Positions 20,609 through 32,999 of a stretch of DNA of 64,000 nucleotides are shown here, in pieces; within the stretch, counting starts at the first letter, position 1; each line of letters starts with the position of its first letter. The DNA lies in the NCBI GenBank assembly GCA_047967505.1, contig CM106539.1. One strand, written 5' to 3'. The translations under genes were made by a program, and so were the position numbers. The notes under the pieces were generated by a model that worked only from the letters and a program-made list of their open reading frames with translations, made no database searches and was not told the DNA's origin. This DNA is from Dipteris shenzhenensis (Eukaryota > Polypodiophyta > Polypodiopsida > Gleicheniales).

Positions 20609-21600
20609 CTAGTCTCTTTAAAAATTGGATGTATTCCTTTATTCCCTATGGCAATCCATGATAACATACATTGATCCTTGGGATAGACCTTGTCCATAAC
20701 AGTTTTATGGAATCCAATTTTGATTAGTGACAAGGTTTTTGGTGTCTATTTCTTTGATGGTAGAGTAGGGATGATTGGATGTAGTTAGGTAGCTTTCTAG
20801 TGCCCAAGAAAATAATGAATCTTGGAAAAGGCTTCTTCATGTGAGTGCATTTGCAAATCTTGGGAATGATCTAGAACTCTAGTCAACATGTTGCCCATTA
20901 GGGCATTGCTATGTTGTTTCATCTACTACTGGATGGATAGTACTAGAGGAACATGAATTTAGCTATGCTCATTGCACGTTGATTTTTGGCCTAGGCCATG
21001 TGTAAGGTGCCATTTTGATGATCGATCCACATCAACACATTGATGCATGTGAGGCATGACCATAGTAGAAACATATGGCAACATCATCCAAGCATGATCA
21101 TTTGTGGAAAGACTGCATGCTATCTTAGCCTAGGTTGATTTTCAACCATTTGGTCATGCTTTGTATAATGTCCACCATTACATGCACAAGTCTAACAATT
21201 GTTTTACTTCAATGTTCAAACTTGGAACATATTATCCAATTGCTTGCAACCTTGATATGCTTGTGTAAGTGATGCTAGCTGTCTTTAGTGTGTGTAAAAT
21301 ACCGACATCCATCAATAGAGCATGATGTTGCGGATGATCATAGTGCAAATAGATGCTTACTCAAGAGAGAGAAGGATGTGGAAAAAGGCGACTTGCCATC
21401 CCATGCCTGTTTTAATAGGTAGATTACCGTGGTTATAATCATTGAACCACATCGGGAGGGGGAAGACAGTTCAATGATTTTTTTCTCTCAAGGTCTAGTA
21501 AGCTTGCATGGAGTACTCACATGTTGGAAGTTTGGTTGAAAATGCATTTCAAAGGGATAAATTATTTTTGATGATTATGAAATCAATTGAATTAATTGAA
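20609..21600. other. Gene-poor stretch
   Basis: I see no coding signal, repeat array or transposon end here. Short frames only; composition is AT-rich and mixed. Confidence 0.5.
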
Positions 21601-21622
21601 CTCCTTAATTTGACAGTATGCA

Positions 21623-22060
21623 ATGGCTTTAGAGAGAAATGGAGGTTCAACAGCAGCATGCAACAAGGTTATAATGATAGCAGGAAATCGTTGGAGACGT
21701 GATATCTACCGTCAAGAATTTCGAGGCTCACTTATGAGGATGTTATGGCACTTCGTGGGAGATGTTAATAAGACAATGCCATGGTGCGGAGGCAAATATG
21801 GTGCACAAAGAGTTGCTACCATCTTATAGCCACCTACTAGTATTGACATTGACATAACAACACAGTCTACAGATGTCTACAGATGCAGGTGAAGTTGTCA
21901 CAAATGTGGAGAATAATGTAATGATGCTAGATGGTGGATGATGGAGATGTAATATTTGTCATCAAAAATACATTGGCTCTCACTTAAGAAGGAGGTTGCA
22001 TTTCTTGGGTAATGTGCATGGAAGAATTTCAAAATGCAAGGGGCTAAGAGATTAGGGCCC
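21623..22060 (+). pseudogene. Two degenerate BED-type zinc fingers, hAT-like remnant
   Basis: The first finger (about 21685-21795) reads WRRDIYRQEFRGSLMRMLWHF, with the zinc-binding Cys positions changed. The second (about 21940-22050) reads WRCNICHQKYIGSHLRRRLHF and keeps W, C-x2-C and the following H and C. The pattern W-x-C-x2-C, FRGS or IGS, then H and a final C is that of BED fingers at the start of plant hAT transposases and their domesticated relatives. A TGA precedes the second finger and a TAG follows it. No dimerisation domain is visible downstream. An 8-bp-TSD MITE lies 270 bp further on. Confidence 0.55.
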
Positions 22061-22326
22061 TGCAAACTCTTGTTGCTACCATTTTGGGACTTGTTGTCCA
22101 ACATTACTGTATTGAGGCATTGTAAATCACCTTTTTTAATTTTGATTTGACATATAGTAAAATTGATTTTGCAAAGGGTGAATATGGTGAAACTAATACT
22201 GATTTTTTTTTCACTAGTTTTGTAAGTTGACTGAAGGATGTTACAAAATTATCATTTGCAATGAAGGATGTAACTATTACAAAATTATTATTTGCAAATT
22301 GTGATCCCTTATTAAAGTTCCTTGAG

Positions 22327-22573
22327 CTCAGGGGGGTCACTATGTATAAACCCTCTATATCACGTGCGTTCAAGGCCTATATTTAAAATCCCTTATCTGT
22401 AAATTTTTTCATTAATAAAATGTACCCCTTTTCTATACAAATCTGTAAAGTTTTTCCAGAACTATTTTAAATAGTCCCTTATGTATATTTATTTTTGTAA
22501 ATTTTAGAAATAAAAAATATCCTTCTGTTGAACTCACGTGATAGGCTTACATATGATGAGCGACCCCCCCGAG
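22327..22573. mobile_element. MITE with 8-bp target duplication (hAT-type)
   Basis: A 247-bp element flanked by TCCTTGAG at 22319-22326 and 22574-22581. The ends read inward are CTCAGGGGGGTCAC and CTCGGGGGGGTCGC. Eight-base duplications and G-rich ends fit hAT-type non-autonomous elements. The interior is AT-rich and non-coding. Related sequence with GGGGTCACTA ends lies at 27621-27880 and 30020-30280. Confidence 0.78.
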
Positions 22574-22620
22574 TCCTTGAGTGGACCCTATTTAAGTGGA
22601 GTAGACGTACAATTTCACTT

Positions 22621-22718
22621 CAAAGTATGACAATAACAATTGATCCACACTAATTGCTTCAATAATTTTCAAAGTATGACAATAACAATTGATCCACACT
22701 AATTGCTTCAATAATTTT
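22621..22718. repeat. 49-bp tandem duplication
   Basis: Two exact copies in tandem of a unit beginning CAAAGTATGACAATAACAAT. Non-coding. Confidence 0.9.
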
Positions 22719-23474
22719 CAACAATCAATGCATCTACAGTAATTAATTCAACAATTTTAAACAAACAAAGTATTTTTAATAATTCAACATGGAGCACTCC
22801 AGCCTTTTCATAATAATAACTGAACTTGGAGATTACGTGTCCACCATTCGAAATTATTATTGTTACAAAAAATGAGCTAGCAACATGGATATGCAATCAG
22901 CAAAAAAATAGGCAGTAACATGGAAATATTCATACAGTATCGAGTATATGGCTATACCGATACAAAAGTTCCTCAGAAAAAAACTAGGTCAACAAATGCC
23001 TACATGCATAAAAGAATCTATCAAGATTGGCTATATTCATACATGACTTTATGAGGATCAAAATAAATGAACCAAAAAAATTTTTTAGCCAACTCGTGTG
23101 CCAGCAGCGGCAACTAGTACGTGGGTTCCCTGAGTGCCCAATAGAATATGTAGCTCGTGGTGATATAGCACGATGAAACGGCTGCAAATAATTGTTATCC
23201 CGAGCACCATGCTAGCGAGATAAGCATCAATATTGCGAGGATGATCACCATGGACGATGGAGATGATCGACTACTAAAACAAAGTATTTCACTTATCATC
23301 GTAAACAAATTTATGCAGAATTGAGAATACACCATTGTAATAGGAATATTAAATCAATACACCTTTGAAACAAACCTTCAAAACATTTATTGCAAATAGA
23401 TAGCAGTACGTGCCCAAAAATTAATTTTATATTATAAATATGTTTGTATACAAAAATCATCTGCTCCTTAGAAT

Positions 23475-23930
23475 TTAAATTGAACGTACCCTTGGATCGG
23501 CAGAGTATGTTGCGCCGATGCTGAGCATCCCATACAACTCATGTGCCACAGGAGTGTTGCATGCCGCACATGCACTTCTCACCTTTAAGGTATTCACCAA
23601 ACAGACAACGTGAAAGCGATGATCACAAGGGAGGGCATAGTATCTTGTGGCCCTGTCAAAACGATCTTGGTAGATTGGACAACATGGTCCGTCCACAATG
23701 TATTGTAATGTTCTAGGTATCGTGGATGGTTTGCACACGGAGAGGCCTACAAAATCAGAACTAATTGCGGAGACTACGCCCCCATTTGCAATATGTTGTA
23801 AGGCAACTTGTCCATCACGCGCTTGTGAGAATAATTGCCTGCTATTATGCATTCTTGCAGCACTCGTCGATGCCCTGTTGTTGCATCTCGTATAGTGGCA
23901 GTCGTAAATGTGAGATCTCGCTCGACACAT
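23475..23930 (-). pseudogene. RING-H2 zinc-finger protein, one ligand lost
   Basis: A 151-residue minus-strand frame. Residues about 85-135 hold a RING-H2 pattern: CCPIYQDRF, then LPCDHRFHVVC and a final CAAC. Seven of the eight zinc ligands are present; the second Cys is Tyr (TAC, one G-to-A step from TGC). Family knowledge: RING-H2 proteins are usually E3 ubiquitin ligases. The upstream part (residues 1-80) is not recognised. Whether the start is real is unknown; the frame may be the last exon of a longer gene with 24190-24630. Loss of a ligand suggests a pseudogene, although some RING variants tolerate it. Confidence 0.5.
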
Positions 23931-24189
23931 GGTCCCTATCTAGCTCCCTCTTTGACATTCATATAGAGATCTGAACTTGTGACAGAGGCTACACATTCAA
24001 TAAAGTCACATACAAACTTATCAATTGATGTTGGGTTGGAATTCTTTTAAAAAAACCAAAGTAAATGATTGGCATATTTAAAGATTATATTCACTTGAGA
24101 CTGGATTGTTGCTGCTTTGTGGAGATTTGACTACCATAGGTCTGGTGCCACTTGGTGTACATAGATCCTTACATGCTCGAGTGTTTGAG

Positions 24190-24630
24190 GAAATTAAAGT
24201 CCACTTCATGCCCCAGCACAAACTTTGCATATAGCATCTTTGCAAAGTATTTGGGAACTTCTAAGTGAAATTTCTTAGCAAAAATCATCTCCCAGATGCA
24301 TTGTGCATTCTCTTTCATGGCTTCATTATAACATCACGTAAGGGACCATCGCCCATGTTTAGGAGCATTTTCGCTACAATCCCATATGGTCTCTAAATCA
24401 TCATATGAGACGAGGAGATGTATAGCCGCGTACTTCATGCCATTAGGGTTGTGGAAAATACTGGCTTGGGCAATTGCCTTTGTTTGCTCTTTTAGTGATA
24501 GATGCGTGGTAGCGTCAGTCACATCCATCATGAACTGCATCGCTTGACTACCGTGAGTGCATTTGTCTTGGGCTTCATACTCGATCTGTGTGGATGGTCG
24601 AGAGGGTGTTCTTGATGATGACGATGCCAT
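24190..24630 (-). pseudogene. Unidentified minus-strand gene remnant
   Basis: ATG at 24630 opens a 98-residue frame (MASSSSRTPSRPSTQIEYEA, later NPNGMKYAAIHLLVSYDD). It ends at a TGA near 24334, and the sequence remains protein-like after it (IWEMIFAKKFHLEVPKYFAK, GHEVDFNFLK) down to about 24190. I do not recognise the family. It lies upstream of the RING-like frame on the same strand, so the two may once have been one gene. Confidence 0.4.
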
Positions 24631-24639
24631 TGTTTTGGT

Positions 24640-25360
24640 GAAGTGCTAAACCCTAAACATAATAGTAAATATACAAGTTCTGGACATGATACATACATAT
24701 ATTCAAGCACATCTACTTCTCATCCTATTGCAAAAGATTGTTTTCTCAAAATTTCAAAACATAAATCCTAAACAACCAATGAAAAAACATGAATCCATTT
24801 CAAAATAGTGCAAATTTTATTTTAGGAATATTTAAAAACTACAGGACTTGCAAATGGAAATATGATGACTTGGAGAATCAAAAATTTTATTACTGTAAAA
24901 TTGATACAATAGATGGCACTGCCTCCTAGCCATGCGCTCCTATGAAAGAAGCTTCGATGGCGAGCTGGAAACAGTAGAAGACGGAGGCTGGATGCTAAGG
25001 AATCAGGGTTGCTATAGCTAGTGATGAAATGGGCTTCATGGGCTTGCTCTTGTTGTCAGTTGGACCCAATTAGATGACTGACCCAATCCACCCAAAATTG
25101 TCGACTAGGTGTCGGTCCCAAAATAGGCGACCGACCACACGATAGAACCGATGCACAAAATAGAGCAACTAACTTACGGTCTCCATTCAGCCCAGAGCCA
25201 TCCGAGATCATCTAGGGCTCCAAACGGGCCCTGCAACCCGAGAGTGGGCTGCCTCGGGAAATGCTTAGTGTACCCTCAGTGTGGTCAGTCATGGGATGCC
25301 TTTTCACACTTGCATGTAGCCTAGTTGGCAGTGTGCCAACTCTATCTGAAGCCATCCAGC
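24640..25360. other. No gene seen
   Basis: Mixed-composition DNA with short frames only. No repeat or transposon end was recognised. Confidence 0.5.
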
Positions 25361-25969
25361 CTGTAACTGGTTGTAATCTCTGCTAGAACTGAACCCTGCA
25401 TCCTAATCGTCATGTACCACCTCTTAGGGCTGGATGGGGGACAGTATGCATCGCATCCATGGATCGGCCTATGGCACCATGGAACAATCAACATGGATGC
25501 ATGTTGAGCAAAAACATGCAAAGCATCGAGAAAAGATCACGGGGTCTGAGTCGCTTGTGCTCCTGATAGAATGTAAATCAAGAGTGCCAAGCATAGTATG
25601 ACAATCAAAAGGCCTAGACCGATCAATGCTCCCTATATCCACATACTAGAAAAACCGTATGACCACCTTGTCATCATGCAACTGATACGAGGACAATGCA
25701 CTAGTGCCTACGTGCTGGGTACACCACTACACCACAAAGCGAGTGGCACTGTGATGCAATTGGTGTCACTGCGCAAAGAATGCTTCACGCAAGCACCTCT
25801 CTCCTTTGTCATGCCATGTCTCAAAGTAGCTCAATATTTTAAGAGTCTGGTACACATGGCAAGAGTAGCCAAAAAGGACATGGATGGTGACATACGGGCT
25901 TATGTGATTGATGGGGAAAAGAATCTACAGGCATAATTGTAAATGGGTGAAGGAGGGTGACAAAATCTC

Positions 25970-25977
25970 TATAAAAG
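25970..25977 (+). promoter_or_regulatory. TATA box, left arm
   Basis: TATAAAAG within CTCTATAAAAGGAGCC, followed at the expected distance by a CT-rich leader. The mirror copy is at 31900-31907 on the minus strand, so the two promoters point toward each other across the spacer. Confidence 0.6.
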
Positions 25978-26489
25978 GAGCCCTCCTCTCCCTTGTTCAT
26001 CAATCTCTTTCACCATTAGGCCTCATGTCACTGTAACTCTAGTCTCCTCAAGCCTCTTCCATGAGCCTTCTCTCCCTCTTGTAGATATTCTCTTATGTAG
26101 ACTCTTGAGTCCATCTCTCTCTAGTCCATTTTCTCTCTATGAGTAGTCTTGGAGCTTCCGCTCCCTCTTGTACATATGAAACCTCTTCTTCTCCCTTGTG
26201 TTTTTAGTGTTTTGAGTTGCATTGGAGTGGAGTCTCACTCTATTGGTAATGAAGGTCACTTCAGCTTCTCTCTCTCTTGAGTATCTCTTCCCTTTTCTTT
26301 CTTTCAAAGCCTTAAAAGTTCTTTCTATTCGGTTGCTCACTGTGCACACATGGTCCATCTGTTTCCTGAGCCACCATACAAACTTCTTTTCCTCTTTTAG
26401 GCAAAATCTATGAGGGGTGGATCGTTGATGAAGGTGGAGTCTTGAGGGAGTATCCTGCTCAGGCGAAATTAGCATGGGTGGAGGGCAGT

Positions 26490-27020
26490 TTTCATGATAG
26501 TTTGAACCCCTGTTAGTGTTTTGCTCATAACTTTCTGCTCGATAGTCCAATTTTAATAAAATTTATATCAACGTGAAGATCTCTTTAAGGCGCATATTCA
26601 TATTGATCAGATATTGAATTAAATATTGCCGCAAAAAGTTATGAGCCTCTGTGTCTAACAGTCTGTTTTCATGATAGTTCTTACCCCCGTCTAGTAAACT
26701 ATCCATAACTTTTTGGCCGCTTCTCTGTTTCTTACGAAACATATATCAGCGTGAAGCTCTCTTTAAGTTGCATGTCTCTATTGCTTAGATCTTGAATCAG
26801 ATATTGTTGCAAAATATTATGAGTCTTTGTGTTTGACAATCTATTTTCATGACAGTTTTTACTCCCTTCCAGTAAACTATCCATATCTCTTCAACCGTCT
26901 ATCTCTTTTCAACAAAACTTATATCAGCATGAAGCCCATCTCAAGGCACATCTCTTTGTATATTTGAATCTCTGATATCATGTCTCTACTGAAAGTTATA
27001 GGCATCTGTGTCTAATGATA
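26490..27020 (+). repeat. Three tandem 179-bp units (left arm)
   Basis: Units begin with TTCATGATAGTT near 26489, 26668 and 26847, and share CTATCCATAACTTT and ATATCAGCGTGAAG. They are diverged from one another but each matches its mirror in the right arm (about 30870-31390). Confidence 0.8.
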
Positions 27021-28206
27021 GTTTGTAGAGTGTTTTGAGCTAAGTGTAAAGGTGTCTATGAAGAAGTGCAATGTTTCCTCGGAATCTACCCATCGGACCC
27101 AATCAGCCCCTTCAAACTCCTTGATATATATTAGTTCATGTCATGTTGAGCTCTAAGATCTTCTTTCAACAATGTATCACTCTTCTCTTTGGTGCCGACC
27201 GGCTTGCTGAGATTATGGCCTCTGCTAATCCTTTCCTTCTCCCTATGCTTGATTACAACATCACTTGGGATGTTACCATCTTCATTCTCATCTGAGGGAG
27301 GAAAGTATGGTGTGGTATCCTCGCATAAAAGCTTCTTTTTAATGTCCCATTCTCAATGATAAATATCTTTGTCAGTCAGTTCGAAAGCAGCAGGAAGTGA
27401 AGAGGTGCGTGAAGTTTATTACCCCCAACTTCATGTCACAACACTCATGTTGAAAAAATATTCTCCTAGATAAAAAGAAAATCTAGCAGTTGTCCTACCA
27501 TAGCATGCTCTTCAACTCCTATAGAAATAATGGATACTACAACTATTTTTCCACATGGACATGAAGTTTGTGCATGTCATGGGGATAAGGAGAGAAAAAA
27601 AAAGGCTACCTATTACCTGATGGGGTCACTATATTAAAAGAAATGTGCAATCAAGGTGTATTAGAAAATCCCCCTACCTATAGATTTTTATAACCTATAT
27701 CCACCCCTTCTGTAAATGTTAAGATGATAAAAGTATCCCTTATGTATGGAAATTTTCAATTTTTGATTTGAAAACTGCCTATGTATCTATATTTTTAGTA
27801 ACTCTATAAACATTTAAAACCCCTTCTGTTGCTTGCATGTGCTATCTTACATATTTTTTAGTGACCCCCTTGAGGTCTATGAGTTGGAGGATGCACCACC
27901 ACCTTGAAATTTCAGGTGGCTTAGTGGAGTATGGTCCATATCTGTGCAATGTCATATCAAGGGCAAGATGGGGGCTCTATACGTATCTTCAAGACATACT
28001 ACATCACAAAGAGCATGTTTTCTTTGAACTTGTCTGCTGCTACTGAAGCATTAAGTGACCTACTTGATCGACTCTTCCTCTGTCCCAATTGAATCACATC
28101 AATGGCCATACCTATTCCTTGCCTAACTACAAAATTCCAAGGCAAAATGTAGACAAATCACCATGGCTAATCCATAAATCTATCCCTTGGGGACTGATCC
28201 ATGCCT

Positions 28207-29091
28207 CCATCATGTAGTAGATCTTCTTTCCCAACAAATAGTACCTAGTTGACAATCACCCTAGAAGCAAGATCAAGCCTACTTTAACATAAAAAGGGGT
28301 TTTATTCTTTATTCCCTCCAACACAAAGGCAAAGTGATAGCAAAGGAGATATTCCCACACTAATATAACAACCCAAATACCTAACGGAGTCCCCCCTTGA
28401 ACCCATGTGAATGTAACAAAAACACATTCCATCTAAATAGAACTATAGCTCATGTTGTCATGATAATTATTAAGTACAAGGCATGATGTCTTCGGTAAGG
28501 TCATGTAGGGGAGGTCCGTTTAGTGATCAACATGCAAAGTAATGGGGACTAGCATATTAAATTAACAAGAGAGAAGAAAAATAATGTATTGATCAATAAG
28601 AAATTTCTTTTTTATTCTCACCTATCTAGATGTTTGAAGACCTCTCCCCTTCTTGTTGCAAGCATGACACTATCCTAAGATTATTGTACAAAGTGTCAAA
28701 TGATGTGTTTAAGTGACCAAAGAAGGTGTGTAGGTAACTAGCAAGGAAAGACCTTACCCAAACCAATGTTAGGGTATTACATGGGAGAGGGTGTAGTCAC
28801 ATGGTGCACTACTTCATAGTCGGCAGGCCACTGTTACCATGTGGGGGTGCTAGCCATGGTGGCGCATGATTTTGGGGCCAAACCAATGTATGCCATCACC
28901 CAATTTAGTGCTACCATGTTGACATCTGGATAAATTGTATGGGGAGTGAGGGTGTAACTAGGGGATTTCACTAGTAGGCCATGTGACAAATTTGATGGAG
29001 CTCACTACAAAATTAAGTCAAATCCTACATGTATGGCCATTGTGGTTAGACTCCTCTTTGTGAGCTCTTCTTCTCTCCTCCAAGCCACCAC
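28207..29091. other. Inverted-repeat spacer, unrecognised part
   Basis: No coding frame or known repeat was recognised between the left arm and the family C end at 29092. Confidence 0.5.
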
Positions 29092-29692
29092 CATTACTAT
29101 ACACGGGTCCTATTTCGATGCTTAAGGATCGACGATTAGCGCACGCGGGGCGCTAATCGCCGATAACCAAAGTGGGATTCGTTAAGGGTCACTGTATAAC
29201 GACTTTAGTGAAACATCGCTATATAGCGACCATTTCTAAAGTTGCTCTATAGCGACTTTTATCAAAATTGTAAGTGTCGTTATATAGCAACATTGAGATA
29301 CTTTTTTATAGCAATGTTTTATAGAGAGTTTTTTTTCTCATATCGACCTTAAAAGTTAGTTTTCTCCAATGGCAAATTTTTTTAAATTTTCATACATGTT
29401 TGATCTTTTAAGAGAATAAAAGTACGAGAGCATGTACATCAAGCCTTTGAAGCTCATATATTCATGTCCAAGTTTGAGATGAAAAACATCAATGAAGAGC
29501 ATTCACATCAACAGATTCATCTTGAGCCAAGATTATCTCTAACTCTATATCGAGTTTATCTCCTACATCATCATACTCTAGCATCGTACGTTCACCTAAA
29601 AGTACTTGATCATATTCTTCAATAAAGTGTGGTGATTCTTGATGATCGTTGTCTTCTTCCTCAATATCGTGATCTCCATCTTCCTCCCAAGT
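29092..29692 (-). mobile_element. Family C CACTA end with transposase tail (C2)
   Basis: Starts with a decayed TIR (CATTACTATACACGGGTCC; family form CACTACTACACACGGATCC) and degenerate copies of the TCGCTATATAGCGA motif at 29205-29330. Then comes the transposase 3' end on the minus strand: 29489-29698 encodes an acidic tail (GERTMLEYDDVGDKLDIELE) matching 44840-45100. It is cut exactly where the inverted-repeat right arm begins. Confidence 0.8.
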
Positions 29693-32510
29693 AGGCATGG
29701 ATCAGTCCCCAAGGGATAGATTTATGGATTAGCCATGGTGATTTGTCTACATTTTGCCTTGGAATTTTGTAGTTAGGCAAGGAATAGGTATGGCCATTGA
29801 TGTGATTCAATTGGGACAGAGGAAGAGTCAATCAAGTAGGTCACTTAACGCTTCAGTAGCAGCAGACAAGTTCAAAGAAAACATGCTCTTTGTGATGTAG
29901 TATGTCTTGAAGATACGTATAGAGCCCCCATCTTGCCCTTGATATGACATTGCACAGATTTGGACCATACTCCACTAAGCCACCTGAAATTTCAAGGTGG
30001 TGGTGCATCCTCCAACTCATAGACCTCAAGGGGGTCACTAAAAAATATGTAAGATAGCACATGCAAGCAACAGAAGGGGTTTTAAATCTTTATAGAGTTA
30101 CTAAAAATATAGATACATAGGCAGTTTTCAAATCAAAAATTGAAAATTTCCATACATAAGGGATACTTTTATCATCTTAACATTTACAGAAGGGGTGGAT
30201 ATAGGTTATAAAAATCTATAGGTAGGGGGATTTTCTAATACACCTTGATTGCACATTTCTTTTAATATAGTGACCCCATCAGGTAATAGGCAGCCTTTTT
30301 TTTTCTCTTCTTATCCCCATGACATGCACAAACTTCATGTCCATGTGGAAAAATAGTTGTAGTATCCATTATTTCTATAGGAGTTGAAGAGCATGCTATG
30401 GTAGGACAACTGCTAGATTTTCTTTTTATCTAGGAGAATATTTTTTCAACATGAGTGTTGTGACATGAAGTTGGGGGTAATAAACTTCACGCACCTCTTC
30501 ACTTCCTACTGCTTTCGAACTGACTAACAAAGATATTTATCATTGAGAATGGGACATTAAAAAGAAGCTTTTATGCGAAGATACCACACCATACTTTCCT
30601 CCCTCAGATGAGAATGAAGATGGTAACATCCCAAGTGATGTTGTAATCAAGCATAGGGAGAAGGAAAGGATTAGCAGAGGCCATAATCTCAGCAAGCCGG
30701 TCGGCACCAAAGAGAAGAGTGATACATTGTTGAAAGAAGATCTTACAGCTCAACATGACATGAACTAATATATATCAAGGAGTTTGAAGGGGCTGATTGG
30801 GTCGGATGGGTAGATTCCGAGAAAACATTGCACTTCTTCATAGACACCTTTACACTTAGCTCAAAAAACTCTACAAACTATCATTAGACACAGATGCCTA
30901 TAACTTTCAGTAGAGACATGATATCAGAGATTCAAATATACAAAGAGATGTGCCTTGATATGAGCTTCATGCTGATATAAGTTTCGTTGAAAAGAGATAG
31001 ACGGTTGAAGAGATATGGATAGTTTACTGGAAGGGAGTAAAAACTATCATGAAAATAGATTGTCAAACACACAGACTCATAACATTTTGCAACAATATCT
31101 GATTCGAGATCTAAGCAATATGCAACTTAAAGAGAGCTTCACGTTGATATATGTTTCGTAAGAAACAGAGAAGCAGCCAAAAAGTTATGGATAGTTTACT
31201 AGACGGGGGTAAAAACTATCATGAAAACAGACTGTTTGACACAGAGGCTCATAACTTATTCAATATCTGATCAACAAGAATATGCGCCTTAAAGAGATCT
31301 TCACGTTGATATAAATTTTATTAAAATTGGACTATCGAGCAGAAAGTTATGAGCAAAACACTAACAGGGGTTCAAACTATCATGAAAACTGCCCTCCACC
31401 CATGCTAATTTCGCCTGAGCAGGATGCTCCCTCAAGACTCCACCTTCATCAACGATCCACCCCTCATAGATTTTGCCTAAAAGAGGAAAAGAAGTTTGTA
31501 TGGTGGCTCAGGAAACAGATGGACCATGTGTGCACAGTGAGCAGCCGAATAGAAAGAACTTTTAAGGCTTTGAAAGAAAGAAAAGGGAAGAGATACTCAA
31601 GAGAGAGAGAACCTGAAGTGACCTTCATTACCAATAGAGTGAGACTCCACTCCAATGCAACTCAAAACACTAAAAACACAAGGGAGAAGAAGAGGTTTCA
31701 TATGTACAAGAGGGAGCGGAAGCTCCAAGACTACTCATAGAGAGAAAATGGACTAGAGAGAGATGGACTCAAGAGTCTACATAAGAGAATATCTACAAGA
31801 GGGAGAGAAGGCTCATGGAAGAGGCTTGAGGAGACTAGAGTTACAGTGACATGAGGCCTAATGGTGAAAGAGATTGATGAACAAGGGAGAGGAGGGCTCC
31901 TTTTATAGAGATTTTGTCACCCTCCTTCACCCATTTACAATTATGCCTGTAGATTCTTTTCCCCATCAATCACATAAGCCCGTATGTCACCATCCATGTC
32001 CTTTTTGGCTACTCTTGCCATGTGTACCAAACTCTTAAAATATTGAGCTACTTTGAGACATGGCATGACAAAGGAGAGAGGTGCGTGCGTGAAGCATTCT
32101 TTGCGCAGTGACACCAATTACATCACAGTGCCACTCGCTTTGTGGTATAGTGGTGTACCCAGCACTTAGGCACTAGTGCATTGTCCTCGTATCAGTTGCA
32201 TGATGACAAGGTGGTCATACGATTTTTCTAGTATGTGGATATAGGGAGCATTGATCGGTCTAGGCCTTTTGATTGTCATACCATGCTTGGCACTCTTGAT
32301 TTACATTCTATCAGGAGCACAAGCGACTCAGACCTCGTGATCTTTTCTCGATGCTTTGCATGTTGTTGCTCAACATGCATCCATGTTGATTGTTCCATGG
32401 TGCCATAGGCCGATCCATGGATGCGATGCATACTGTCCCCCATCCAGCCCTAAGAGGTGGTACTTAGGATGCAGGGTTCAGTTCTAGAAGAGATTACAAC
32501 CAGTTAACAG
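29693..32510 (-). repeat. Inverted repeat, right arm (LTR-like)
   Basis: Reverse complement of 25361-28206. A translated stretch of 137 residues (31327-31740) differs from its partner at only three or four positions. The TATA box is on the minus strand at 31900-31907. The inner joint shares AGGCATGGATCAGTCCCC with the left arm. Confidence 0.88.
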
Positions 32511-32940
32511 ATCCCTTATGTATTGATGATATCTTCGCAGTCATTGCTCAAGAGGGAAATCATGAGCACGTGGATTACTATCTGTTGAGATGCTCTATGG
32601 TGAAGAGTGTGCTCAACCAGAATATAGTGTATGGGCATGGGATCCATTTTGATTCTCACAGCATGATCATAGTAGCTAGGTACTACTTTGAGTAGGCACA
32701 TAGGCATGGTCACTTCTTTGAGTATCAGGAGTACATGGGAGATCCTGAGGTGTACATGTATTCCCATCTTGTTGTTGTGATCAGGGTTCAGTTGACTCAT
32801 GTTCATAGCCACAAGATGACATCCACTCCTCGATGGCACCTTGCTCTTGAGGATCATGAGAGCATACTTGCAACAACTATTGGCATGAGAGCAGATCCTG
32901 AGGAGTAGTTTAGGGTGTATCATTGTATTGGGGGTTGCTA
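32511..32940 (+). pseudogene. Unidentified coding remnant
   Basis: One plus-strand frame reads through about 135 codons with two TAG stops: DDIFAVIAQEGNHEHVDYYL, then HGIHFDSHSMIIVARYYFE, then RWHLALEDHESILATT. The two stops fall where CAG is plausible. I do not recognise it; the position upstream of LTR-like sequence suggests a retrotransposon protein. Confidence 0.4.
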
Positions 32941-32999
32941 GTTTATTACATGTCATTGTATTGGAGATCTATAGTCTCACATTGTGAGCACACCATTGT

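Larger units (their letters stand above)
25361..28206 (+). repeat. Inverted repeat, left arm (LTR-like)
   Basis: This 2.85-kb arm is repeated in reverse at 29693-32510 with only scattered substitutions and small indels. It contains a TATAAAAG box at 25970-25977 followed by a pyrimidine-rich leader (CTCCTCTCCCTTGTTCATC), three tandem 179-bp units at 26490-27020 and a MITE-like piece at 27621-27880. The promoter-plus-leader look is that of a plant LTR, but no TG...CA ends or primer-binding site were identified. A 137-residue antisense frame at 26137-26550 is probably a shadow of the pyrimidine leader. Confidence 0.88.

Noticed and set aside
26137-26550. 137-residue basic frame, present in both inverted-repeat arms
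   Set aside because: It is antisense to an LTR-like pyrimidine leader. Conservation between the arms only reflects the recent duplication of DNA.
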